This document shows positions 54,906-64,000 of a DNA stretch of 64,000 nucleotides, in pieces. The DNA comes from Craterostigma plantagineum (taxonomy: Eukaryota; Streptophyta; Magnoliopsida; Lamiales; Linderniaceae), in contig JAPQWV010000017.1 of assembly GCA_027422505.1 (NCBI GenBank), positions 18,539,501 through 18,603,500 of the forward strand. The letters run 5' to 3'. The notes beneath the pieces are model-generated. The model was not told the DNA's origin. It worked only from the letters and a program-made list of their open reading frames with translations, and did no database searches. The position numbers were made by a program, and so were the translations under genes. The first letter of the stretch is position 1. Every line of letters begins with the position of its first letter.

Positions 54906-57154
54906 ATGAGTGGTCGTTTTTCCAGAACAATTTACGTAGGCAACCTTCCTGGTGACATCAGAGAATCAGAGATTGAAGACCTATTTTACAAGGTTTGAAC
55001 TACCCGATCATTAATTTTTGTTTCCAATATTGCCGTTCATTTCGTTTTTATCAAAGCTTGTGAAATGTTGATTGCCTAAACTTTACTTTTGCAGTATGGT
55101 CGGATATTTGATATTGAATTGAAGGTTCCTCCACGTCCTCCTTGCTATTGTTTTGTGGAGGTACTTTTCTTTTACTTCTCGTATAATATAATTAATGCTG
55201 TGCGTGTCTCGTGTTTATTTTTACTAAACTGAAAACTTATTGATATATAGTTTGAGAGTTCGCGAGATGCTGAAGATGCTATCAGGGGAAGAGACGGTTT
55301 TAACTTTGATGGCTGCCGTTTGAGGGTATGAGTATCGAACAGTTCAACTTCAATCTATACGTCTTATGCATTTATATCTTTTGGGAATTGTTTTGAGCTT
55401 TACCTCTTGAAAATTGCATACTTTATTTAGGTTGAGCTTGCTCATGGTGGGAGAGGTCCCTCCTCGAGCGATCGTCGTGGTGGTTATGATGGTGGCAGAA
55501 GCAGCGGCGGCGGTGGTGCTGGGCGTCATGGTGCTTCTCACCGTTCTGATTATCGAGGTGCTTATTCGATACTTCGAGTTGATTCATACCTCTTTGTTGC
55601 ACGTTTCCTTTAAACTATGTTTTCGTGCTATAGTTATTGTCCGTGGGCTCCCTTCTTCCGCTTCTTGGCAAGATCTGAAGGTAAGTAGAACCAGGAATTT
55701 TTTTTCACAACTGGAAATTGTGCCTCTTACACTTTTGATGTCCTCGTTTAATGCTCTCAGGATCATATGCGCAGAGCTGGTGATGTCTGTTTTGCTGAAG
55801 TTTATCGGGATGGCGATGGTATGTTGTGATTTAGTATAATTGCTTATTGCATTAATATCGTCTGTTTCCGTAGTTTATAGATTTGCAAATCTATACATAA
55901 TTATGTTCGCGGACTACTTTCCTTGTGCATCGCTCATTACTTTTCTTCTTAGCTCTGAACGACTAGTTCTTATTAACATGGATTTCCTGAAGTGGTGTTA
56001 TTGATGGTCTCTTTATATATGTACAGAGACTTATGGCGTGGTGGATTATACTAACTATGAAGACATGAAGTACGCTGTAAGTAGATGACATATAGTGGAG
56101 TGTGCTGAAGCTCACTGACCAGAGTTTTAACCAGTATTAACACTTAATTTTTCCCAGATTCGGAAGCTTGATGATAGTGAATTCAAAAACCCGTGGACCA
56201 GAACTTATATCCGGGTTAGCCTCCAATCTTTTGCCGTTTCGCTTTCATCCATCTAAACCAGTTAACAACAGTAAAAAGTCATTACTAGTCCTGTTCTTTC
56301 CCATGCATTGATTTTTTGTTTCTTGAGTGAAAATTCTTTATATTATTATTTCTTTTGGGGCATGCATGTTGGGTTTTTCAGGTGAAGGAACACAAGGGCA
56401 GCCCATCGAGGAGTCGCAGTAGAAGCAGAAGCCCTAGGAGGAGAAACAGAAGGTAAACAAACTCAGCGCATTGCAAAGGTTTTCCTTGTTTCTTATATTG
56501 TATGCTCCTTACCCGAATTTAAGGCAGCAGCTGACAGTAAGGATGTAAATGAATCCCTTTCTTGCAGTAGGTCAGCTGCTCGATCTATTTCAAGATCTCG
56601 TTCTGCTTCCCCTGCCAAACCATCCAGGTAAAGGTTTGATCCATATTTTTTTCATTGAATTGTTCATCGGCGTTAGTAATCGTCTGCTTTTGAACAATGT
56701 ATTTGACTTAAAATGAGCAGAGCCGGGTCAAAATCTCGATCAAGATCCCCATCAAAGTCTGCTTCTCCTCGTCCTGTAAGATTACAGAAATACAAGTTTA
56801 CATGTTTTTGTCTTTTATCAGTTGGAATATTTCATTACTAATTCATTCTCAGAGCATCGACAGCGGTAGTTTGAGTATGAGATGAAATAATCAGTTTACT
56901 ATACAATAATAAACAAAATAATCCTTCCCGAAACTCATTAGTAAACAGTTAACACTCGTACGTGAATGGCTTCATCCACCCTCTGTTTGGAACTGAGAAA
57001 CACCCCCCCCCCCCCAATGTGTTCTCTTCTTCATACAGTACATTCTTGTATAGTAACTATTTAGTTTAGCGTCTAATTTTCGCCATCTTTAAGAAATTTC
57101 TCTGACATCATTTTTCGAAAATTTTCGTTGCAGGCTAGGTCGGGCAGCCCCTGA
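54906..57154 (+). CDS. SR splicing factor, SR34/SR30 (ASF/SF2-like) subfamily
   Basis: Nuclear protein that binds exonic RNA and recruits spliceosome parts. Twelve coding exons give 257 residues with frame kept: 54906-54992, 55095-55160, 55251-55325, 55431-55557, 55634-55680, 55761-55818, 56027-56076, 56158-56214, 56382-56452, 56568-56627, 56721-56775, 57134-57154. RRM1 has RNP2 IYVGNL and RNP1-like CYCFVEFE. A Gly-rich hinge (exon 4) follows, then a pseudo-RRM with the invariant SWQDLK heptad core (exon 5). The RS tail is [10 protein letters not shown] and [12 protein letters not shown], ending ARSGSP. Introns are GT-AG; the long leader intron and many small exons fit the family, which is known for alternative splicing. 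Intact. Confidence 0.94.
57003..57016 (+). repeat. Poly-C tract in the last SR intron
   Basis: Fourteen C in a row in an otherwise AT-rich intron, starting after CA at 57001. A length-variable tract or an assembly-sensitive spot. Confidence 0.7.
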
Positions 57155-57649
57155 TGGCCAACGCGCAAACCCTTTTGCCCGATGCTGTTTAGATTATCGA
57201 TGATGCATTATTGAGTAAGACTAGATTTTCGTTTTTGTTGTTATGCTGTTTCTAGACTCGGAAGAATTGGGATGCTTTATTTGGATTGTGCTAGACTTGT
57301 CTGCTTAACTAATACGTTTGTTTTGAGCGCTCGACTGACTTCCAACATTTTTAATCCTCGTGTTTAAGGTTGTCTGAATTTGTTCTCCGTTGTAGGCCAC
57401 AGTCTCTAACCAAGATTAAGAGTAAACGAATCTGAATTCATTTTTAGTGAATCCCATTAGTTTTTATGAACTTGTGTGGCTTTTCCCAGTTATATACAGA
57501 AAACACGATCATTATTTGAACTCTAATCAAGGTAAAAGACATGCATACACATGCATGTCACGTTATTAATAATCTATAATAGGGCTGGCTTTTATACTCT
57601 CTCAACAGGGTTACTACTACACAAGCAAATCACAGTTTTCGTTTTTCCC
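57155..57649. other. 3' regions of the convergent SR and ferritin genes
   Basis: The two genes end tail to tail with about 500 bp between stop codons. The interval must hold both 3' UTRs; no separate gene is seen. Confidence 0.5.
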
Positions 57650-59242
57650 TTATAATGCACCAACGTCATTCTCAAGGAGCATCTGATCGAAGTGCCAAAC
57701 ACCTGAAGCAAAGTAATAATAATACAATGAAATTAGAAACAGATTATATTTCAAACGTAATAATAGAAGCATGTGTGTGTTTGTGTAACATACCATGTCC
57801 TTTGCCGACTCTCCTCAATTGAGCAACATACTCTGCAATCTTCTTTATGGATTCCACCTGAAAACGGGCCTCGAAACAATTAAAAAAAATTGAAAATGTT
57901 GTGAATTAATTAACTTCAATCTTTTGTTATATATAGTCCAAACTGTGCTCGTAGTTTCTTGAATTGCTAAGATTTAATGAACTCATCTCATCTTGCTGCT
58001 CTGCCATTTTATTACCATGAACTTCTAATGTCTGAACGAAATCTTACCTGGTCCTCCAAGTAATCATCTATAAAATCCATCATTTGATGATCATTGTTTT
58101 CGTCAGCGACCTATATAAGAAAAACCCAGAATAGAAAGCAGCTGATTAGGGTGGGAGTCGAAAAGAAAAACACCAAAGGAGGACTTGAAAAATTCCCCCT
58201 TTAGTCCAACCCCATCATATAAGCTCATGTGCTATTCCACTATGCAATAACAAGCCTAGTTTATACTATACCCACACTTATATATAACATAAGATGGCCT
58301 TACATTGTACAGTTTTAAGAGCTTTTCATAGTTCAACTTCTCCAAAGACAATGCTAGCTCCATAGCTGAGATTTTCAAGAGTCAAATGTTAAACAAAAAA
58401 CACAACGAAGAACGAAAGAATCTAATCGATCACTTACCGTGAAGTGCATCTCCTTTCTCGGGGTGATCGAACTCCATAGGCGGCGCTTGAATGCTGCTCA
58501 ACATCACTTTTCCTCCTCGCATGTTCTGTAAGTTTAATCCCATCGATTTTCAATCGAACTACACAAACAAAAAACACAAATTTACGGGTACTTACTCGGA
58601 AATGCAATATCGTTTATTACCTGATACCACATTAGTTTCTCGGCATGTCCTCTTTCTTCTACGCTAGACTCTTTGAACAATCTAAACAGATTCTCGCTCG
58701 ATCAGAGGTGAAAATAATAGAAAACATATTCAAGAAAATCAGTCAAACATAATGCTTTACTTGGCGAATCCTTTCAGTGCAACGTTGTCCCTGTCGAAGT
58801 ACGCATAGGCCGCATGGTACACATACGATACTGAGTACTCTATGCTGAAAAGAAGGCGCACGTTAGCATTAAATTTTCACTTAGAGAGAGAGAGAGAGAC
58901 GAACTTGATCTGCTCATTAATGGCGGCCTCGCACTCATCGGAGAACACGTGTCGAGCAAGCGAAACATTGGGTACCGTGGGCACAGTGAGCTCATCCTTT
59001 TTCACCTCTTCGAACGGCTGAAACACCAATCCATTCGCCGGAGCGGTGCCGACGGCGTCATTAGACGCGCCACAGATGAAACTATCATCCTTTCTCTTCA
59101 TCGAAATCGGACCAGAAAACGCCGACGGACTCTTCGTGTTAAAAGACAGCGACGAGTTCGTGTTAGGATTCGACGACGGGGCCGGAGAAAAGTTCCCGGC
59201 GGTGGAAGAGATGGGCACGGCGGAGATCGCCTCGAGCAACAT
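57650..59242 (-). CDS. FER: Plastid ferritin
   Basis: Stores iron as a 24-subunit shell in plastids, oxidising Fe(II). Eight exons on the minus strand give 270 residues: 59242-58905, 58844-58761, 58681-58621, 58525-58438, 58365-58304, 58110-58048, 57857-57794, 57702-57650. The first exon encodes a Ser/Pro/Asn-rich transit peptide and the plant extension peptide ([15 protein letters not shown]). The ferritin core follows: [20 protein letters not shown], the ferroxidase motif [10 protein letters not shown], then [20 protein letters not shown], ending [12 protein letters not shown] with a short tail. Eight exons and interior intron positions match plant ferritin genes. All splice sites are GT-AG and the frame is intact. 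The upstream iron-responsive motif supports regulation by iron. Confidence 0.95.
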
Positions 59243-59342
59243 CTTTGTTTTTCGTTACTTCTCTGTTCTGCAAGTAAGGGAAGAAGAAAATGAGGAATCT
59301 TAGATTGAGATGAGGTGTGATGGTTCTTGAATGTGCTATTAG

Positions 59343-59356
59343 AGCATAAATATATA
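59343..59356 (-). promoter_or_regulatory. TATA box of the ferritin gene
   Basis: On the minus strand CTATATATTTATGC lies about 100 bp before the ferritin ATG, a good TATA context in line with the G-box and iron motif further upstream. Confidence 0.5.
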
Positions 59357-59394
59357 GAAAAAATGGCCGTGATTTTGGACCGTTGGATGCGTAA

Positions 59395-59400
59395 CACGTG
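59395..59400 (-). promoter_or_regulatory. G-box upstream of ferritin
   Basis: Palindromic CACGTG, about 155 bp before the ATG. G-box and E-box elements are bound by bHLH factors, and plant ferritin promoters are known bHLH targets. Function here is inferred from position. Confidence 0.5.
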
Positions 59401-59433
59401 GAGGGTGCGGATGGGTCCATCTGGGGTTGGCTT

Positions 59434-59447
59434 GTGTTAGGCTCGTG
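59434..59447 (-). promoter_or_regulatory. Degenerate iron-dependent regulatory sequence (IDRS)
   Basis: On the minus strand CACGAGCCTAACAC lies about 190 bp before the ferritin ATG. It matches the IDRS consensus CACGAGNCCNCCAC at 10 of 12 specified bases, including the complete CACGAG core. In maize and Arabidopsis ferritin promoters the IDRS mediates repression under low iron. Confidence 0.5.
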
Positions 59448-59499
59448 TGCTTATCGCAAAATCTTTCTGTTGTATTAATGGAATATATATACCAAAACA

Positions 59500-59950
59500 T
59501 GTTACATGAAAGAAAATATGGATATCTATACATAAATACATATTTAATAAAAACTTACACATGAGTACCTATGTCTGAAATTTTTACAGATAGGTACCGA
59601 TTTAATTTGAACCAGTCTCTTCAGTCATGCCGTACTTTTCTGTGTGTGTATTGCGTACAATAACACATTGATATAGGGTACCTAAGTGTTTGTATGGCGT
59701 ACCAAATGTGTAAATTGGGCGTATCTAGTACCTAAATGTGCTAGTATGGCGTACCATTTTCTAAACGTATTACGTACCACAATACGTTGATATAGGGTAC
59801 ATGCGGCGGATCGGGTACCTATCTGCAAAAAATTTATTTTGTTAGGTACCTACATAAAACAAGCTGATAGGGTACCAAATTATAAGTTTTTTTACATAAG
59901 AGTATTTATGTGTAAAGACCCAAGAAAATAAAAATTTATGAAGTCGTCGT
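59500..59950. repeat. GTACC-rich repeat region
   Basis: TAGGTACC/GGTACCTA and ATGGCGTACCA-type words recur, with TTGATATAGGGTAC twice (about 59669 and 59781). Ends ACTTACACATGAGTAC and, in reverse complement, CTTTACACATAAATAC are loosely inverted, so this may be a small degenerate MITE between the divergent ferritin and SLP promoters. No target duplication was identified. Confidence 0.4.
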
Positions 59951-60390
59951 TTTGTGGTGGTGTCCCAAGTTACGTGTGGGCATTATATTGGCAGATTTTT
60001 TATTTACTTAATTGGAGAAAATTTAAAATATTAATTGACTCTATCACTAAGTATTGCACAAATATTTATGTATATCATAGCTATTGGTCAGATGTTAAGT
60101 TTAGAAATATTTTCTTATGAATCATTTTTGTTTTGTTGGTAAGAAGATAAGGAAGTTTTTTCAATCGTTTGCTGGTAAGTGATTAGATTAGTGATTGTGT
60201 GGCCTGTGGTGACTGGTGGTGCAAGCATTAATAGTTTATCTATTGTTAAACTAACAGAAACCTAATAATTAAGGTTTAATTAGGGTTTTTGCGTTGAAAA
60301 GACATTTTTCAGTTCTTCCCCAATCCCCCAAAAGTCCATCGATTTCTTCTTCTTAAGCGTTGATAGTTCAGCAAATTAAACAGACGAACA

Positions 60391-63207
60391 ATGAGCATCT
60401 TCAAATCCAATTGTCTCAACCACATGAGATATGCTAGAACTCTCCTCGCCGCTCGGTCGGCGATCGCCACGCGTTCAATCTCCACCGTTTATCCGGCGCT
60501 TCTCAGTCAGCCAACCAATCACCTCTCGCCGAGGCAGCTCCGCAATCCGTTTTTCACCACAGTACGCCATATCCGCCAGTTGCGCGACCCCAGCGCCAGG
60601 TAACTAGCTCATCACGTTTCTTTTACTGTATTTTAGTGGATGTAAAAATTTGCCCCCTTTTTTGTTTTCTATTTCACATATTTCGGGTGTTCGATTGGTT
60701 TCGTTCCCACTTTGTTGATAGACTATAGCTGCATTTGATAGGTGGCGTTCTAAGTAGCAAAGTTATGTATGGGTGGAAAAGGTCCTTCATTACAACTGCT
60801 AAAAATATATATTATAGTATGCCTTTTTGATTTTTAGAGTGGGAATGATTGAATTTGAAAGCATGTAATCCTAATGGTATGAGGGAGAATGATTTATTTA
60901 AACTGTTGTATTGATACTCAATGAATGATGACGAGAAATTATGTAAATTGTGACAAAGGTATGAGATCCCGCCTCCTGTGAATTGGGGTATTCGGGTTGT
61001 GCCTGAGAAGATAGCATTTGTCATTGAACGGTTTGGGAGATACGTGAAGACATTGACTCCTGGAATCCATTTGTTGATTCCTTTAGTTGATAAGATTGCA
61101 TATGTGCATTCCTTGAAAGAAGAGGCGATCCCTATTCCTGACCAATCAGCTATTACAAAGGATAATGTCAGCATCCAAATTGATGGAGTGCTCTATGTCA
61201 AGGCATGTTTGATGTCCATAAAATTGATGTTCCTATGACTATGAATTGACATATGATTTGTTTTTAATGGATCCAATGTTAAAGAAATGTATTCAACCTT
61301 TTTTTTTTGTTTGTGACTGAAGATAGTGGACCCTAAGCTGGCATCATATGGAGTTGAGAATCCGATGTATGCGGTGATTCAACTTGCTCAAACAACTATG
61401 CGAAGTGAGCTTGGAAAGATCACTCTTGACAAGACTTTTGAGGAACGGGACACACTCAACGAGAAGATAGTGGTGAGTACTTAAGCTGCTATATGTTAAT
61501 TTGATTCCTGAAATATATGATCGCGTTTTCTATTTCAGACTTTTACTTAGTATTAATATATGTATATTGATCCACCAAACTGGCTAAGAAGTGTCCTAAA
61601 GCATATGCGGATGTTTTTCTCAATGATTTGCATCTAACAATAGGCATTTGATGCAGATTTCAATTAATGAAGCTGCAAAGGACTGGGGATTGAAATGTCT
61701 TCGTTATGAAATAAGTGGGTGTTTTTTTTTTGCATACCTTATAAGTAACTTTTCTTGTTTCTGTCAGCCAACCTGTTGATTGATTTTTAATACTTTTGAA
61801 CTCCTTTGATTCCCCTCAACCTTCCAGGGGATATATCTCCTCCACGAGGGGTGAGGGCTGCTATGGAAATGCAGGCTGAAGCAGAACGCAAACGGAGAGC
61901 TCAAGTGTTAGAATCAGAAGGTGATTGAATCTGTATCTTTCACATATATTGGCCCTTTACATTTTTTATTTTTCTAGGCTACTAAATATCTCTCAGAAGC
62001 ATACACATCTAGTTTCATCACACCCTTAAACAGCATTGAGTTTTATTACTTGTTGAGAAACAATGTTGAGCCCAGATTTTATAATTTGTTTAACAATTTG
62101 TGCTTTGTATCTTTTTGATTCTCATCATCTAAGAATTCATCATTGAAAACCTATTAAGTTCTTTATGATGTTAGTATGGTCATGAAATCGACATGATTCA
62201 ATATACAGGAGAAAGGCAGGCGAACATAAATATCGCAGATGGAAAGAAAAACGCAGTTATCCTTGCATCCGAAGCAGCAAAGCTGGACCAGGTCAATCGA
62301 GCTCAAGGTAAGTTAGCTTTATCAGCAAATTTATGATTTCCTTTTATCTTCTAAAGAAGTAGCTCTTTATTCTTTGCAACCTTCGGTAGAGAACAGCTGG
62401 TTTACCTCTGTTACGAGTGTGAAAATGACGAAGCTGGATAGATAATTTATTCAGTCATCTCCTCAAGTTACAAAAATTAATACCTTCTTCCTCAGACAAA
62501 CCATTTAGGTCTTTTATTAATTTCCCCTCCCATTTATGATATAATTATAACAGGTGAAGCAGAAGCTATTCTTGCTAGAGCACAAGCAACTGCAAAAGGA
62601 ATTGCGATGGTGTCTCAAGCCCTAAAAGAAAATGGGGGCGTGGAGGTACTTCTTTATCTCACCCAGTATTCTGAGTTAACTTCCTGAAGTTTATTTTCGT
62701 AGATATTTTAATTTAGTTTATAGACATCGTGCCATTTCCTCCTATCTATTGCAAGTTGAGAACTTAGAGAATCGGTGCTTTTTTGCAGGCAGCTAGTCTT
62801 AGAGTTGCTGAGCAATATATCCACGCTTTTGGTAACATCGCAAAGGAGGTAATAATAACACTAATCTAGCTCAACATAATTCAAGAAATCAACTGCAAAA
62901 CATGCAAATTCTCATTCAATTTTTCTTTTCTTTCCTGTTCGTTTAGGGAACAACGGTGCTTCTTCCTTCTAGTGCTTCGAACCCAGCGAGTATGATGGGT
63001 CAAGCCCTTGCAATATACAAGAACTTGGTCGGTAAGGATTCAGACAAAGGGTTTCATGCAATATCTGGAACCGTTGGATCAATAGCTGGTGATGACCAAA
63101 TCGAATCCCCATCGTCGTTTGGCTCTGATTCAAAAAGCGAGGCCACCTCAGAGCAAGATCACCATGGGAAACCTGTTTTCTCTCTGCAAAAGCCAAAAGA
63201 AGAATGA
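60391..63207 (+). CDS. SLP: Mitochondrial stomatin-like protein (SPFH/band 7)
   Basis: Inner-membrane scaffold of the prohibitin/stomatin superfamily; plant SLPs are linked to respiratory supercomplex assembly. Nine exons give 421 residues: 60391-60599, 60959-61202, 61323-61472, 61657-61714, 61828-61920, 62209-62307, 62554-62645, 62789-62848, 62947-63207. Exon 1 encodes an Arg/Ser/Ala-rich mitochondrial presequence. The SPFH domain starts [20 protein letters not shown] and [20 protein letters not shown], then [38 protein letters not shown] and [11 protein letters not shown] Glu/Ala/Arg coiled coil ([20 protein letters not shown]) leads to [15 protein letters not shown]. The variable tail ends QKPKEE. 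Intron 2 has a GC donor (AAG/GCATGT). Intact. Confidence 0.95.
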
Positions 63208-64000
63208 GTGGGTAATGTTGTTATAGGCTTTTTTTCTCGAGAGATGATATGGGAGATACAATTGATTCGGCAAGTCGACCTCGGATTATCATTTTTTTTT
63301 TCTCTTTGGAGCTACTTTTTGGAGTTCTTCTATTGAGAGGATTGAAGCAGAGGAGAATACTAGTTCTGGTTTTCCTAAATTAAATCTGATTTTGTGATTC
63401 AAATAATTGCATGAGATGCATTCTAGTCTTTTGCATAAAGAACAGAGACATGACAGATTGCAAGTACAAAGCTTCCAGGGGAAAAAATGTAAGAATCCAA
63501 CACATTATTTGCTCTGTAATTTGTCTACTATTTTTCGAGGTCTTTGTTTACGTTTTTGCTCGAGGACTATTATTAGCTCACTGCTTATGGGAAACCCTTG
63601 GGAGGTTTTGACTTATTAAGAAACATTTTTTTTTTCAAAAAGAAAGTTCTTTGCACCATTACCAAAATCGACAATTGAAAGTTATGCCAACAAAATCGAT
63701 GAGGAAAATAAAGTGGGATAATATGTAAGTATAAATAACTTAATTTTTTGTAGTAGAAAGTGACATTTTTAGGATAATAAGTTTTAAAATTTTAACAATT
63801 TGATAGCACGAATTAAATGCAGTATTGAAGTTCGGAGGGGATCAATCCCACCAGAACACATAAATTTTTTTGTGACTGAATTTATATAGACTGTGGAAGA
63901 GTACATTGACGTTGTGGGATATCTTCTGACGGTACAAAAAAAAAACAAAAAAAAAGATGATAATTGCTAGCACTTGGCGGAAAATTAAATGCAAATTGAA
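63208..64000. other. SLP 3' UTR and intergenic DNA to the window end
   Basis: The first 200-400 bp probably hold the SLP 3' UTR. The remainder is AT-rich with two A-rich runs (about 63937-63956) and no supported gene. Short frames at 63407-63619 are chance. Confidence 0.45.

Overview
This is a nuclear chromosome segment from a flowering plant, most likely a eudicot. The reasons are GT-AG introns, long AT-rich intergenic DNA, plant retrotransposons primed by initiator-Met tRNA, and host genes with plant-type relatives: a YSL metal-nicotianamine transporter, SAUR, SR splicing factor, plastid ferritin, mitochondrial stomatin-like protein and a UGT87-type glycosyltransferase. The species cannot be named from the sequence.

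Layout. 1-2935: end of a hAT transposon, then a UGT87-like pseudogene split by a small hAT element. 4220-4495: a CACTA-type end. 4686-14214: a complete 9.5-kb Mutator-like element (MULE) with a 9-bp target duplication. It carries a broken mudrA-type transposase and a convergent, broken Ulp1-like (C48) protease gene, GC-rich repeat blocks and a nested hAT. 15240-17091: a fold-back MULE-type element with two nested hAT elements, whose intact arm preserves the pre-insertion sequence of one of them. 17588-30771: a Harbinger-type MITE split by a 12.36-kb gag-only LTR retrotransposon (minus strand), itself split by a 5.5-kb Copia element (plus strand). 31491-37178: an older decayed Copia. 37613-38393: a polyA retroposed sequence.

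38652-43440: a YSL gene with all splice sites preserved but four net -1 frame breaks, and a second copy of the fold-back MULE family in its sixth intron. 44251-46620: a Harbinger-like MITE, a hAT element and a duplicated promoter-like stretch leading to an intact SAUR gene (47045-47374). 48921-53506: another hAT element and a composite repeat with a 0.68-kb internal direct repeat. 53640-64000 is gene-dense and intact: an SR34/SR30-type splicing factor (plus), chloroplast ferritin (minus, with a degenerate iron-dependent regulatory sequence and a G-box upstream), and a mitochondrial SPFH/stomatin-like gene (plus, with one GC-AG intron).

The host genes do not form a pathway, although a metal-transporter relic and ferritin lie 14 kb apart. 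The main interest is the transposon archaeology: nine insertions can be bounded by perfect target-site duplications (one more by a 7/8 match), nested up to three deep, and the MULE carries a captured SUMO-protease-like gene between inverted GC-rich repeats. Exon coordinates were worked out by eye from reading frame and splice signals.
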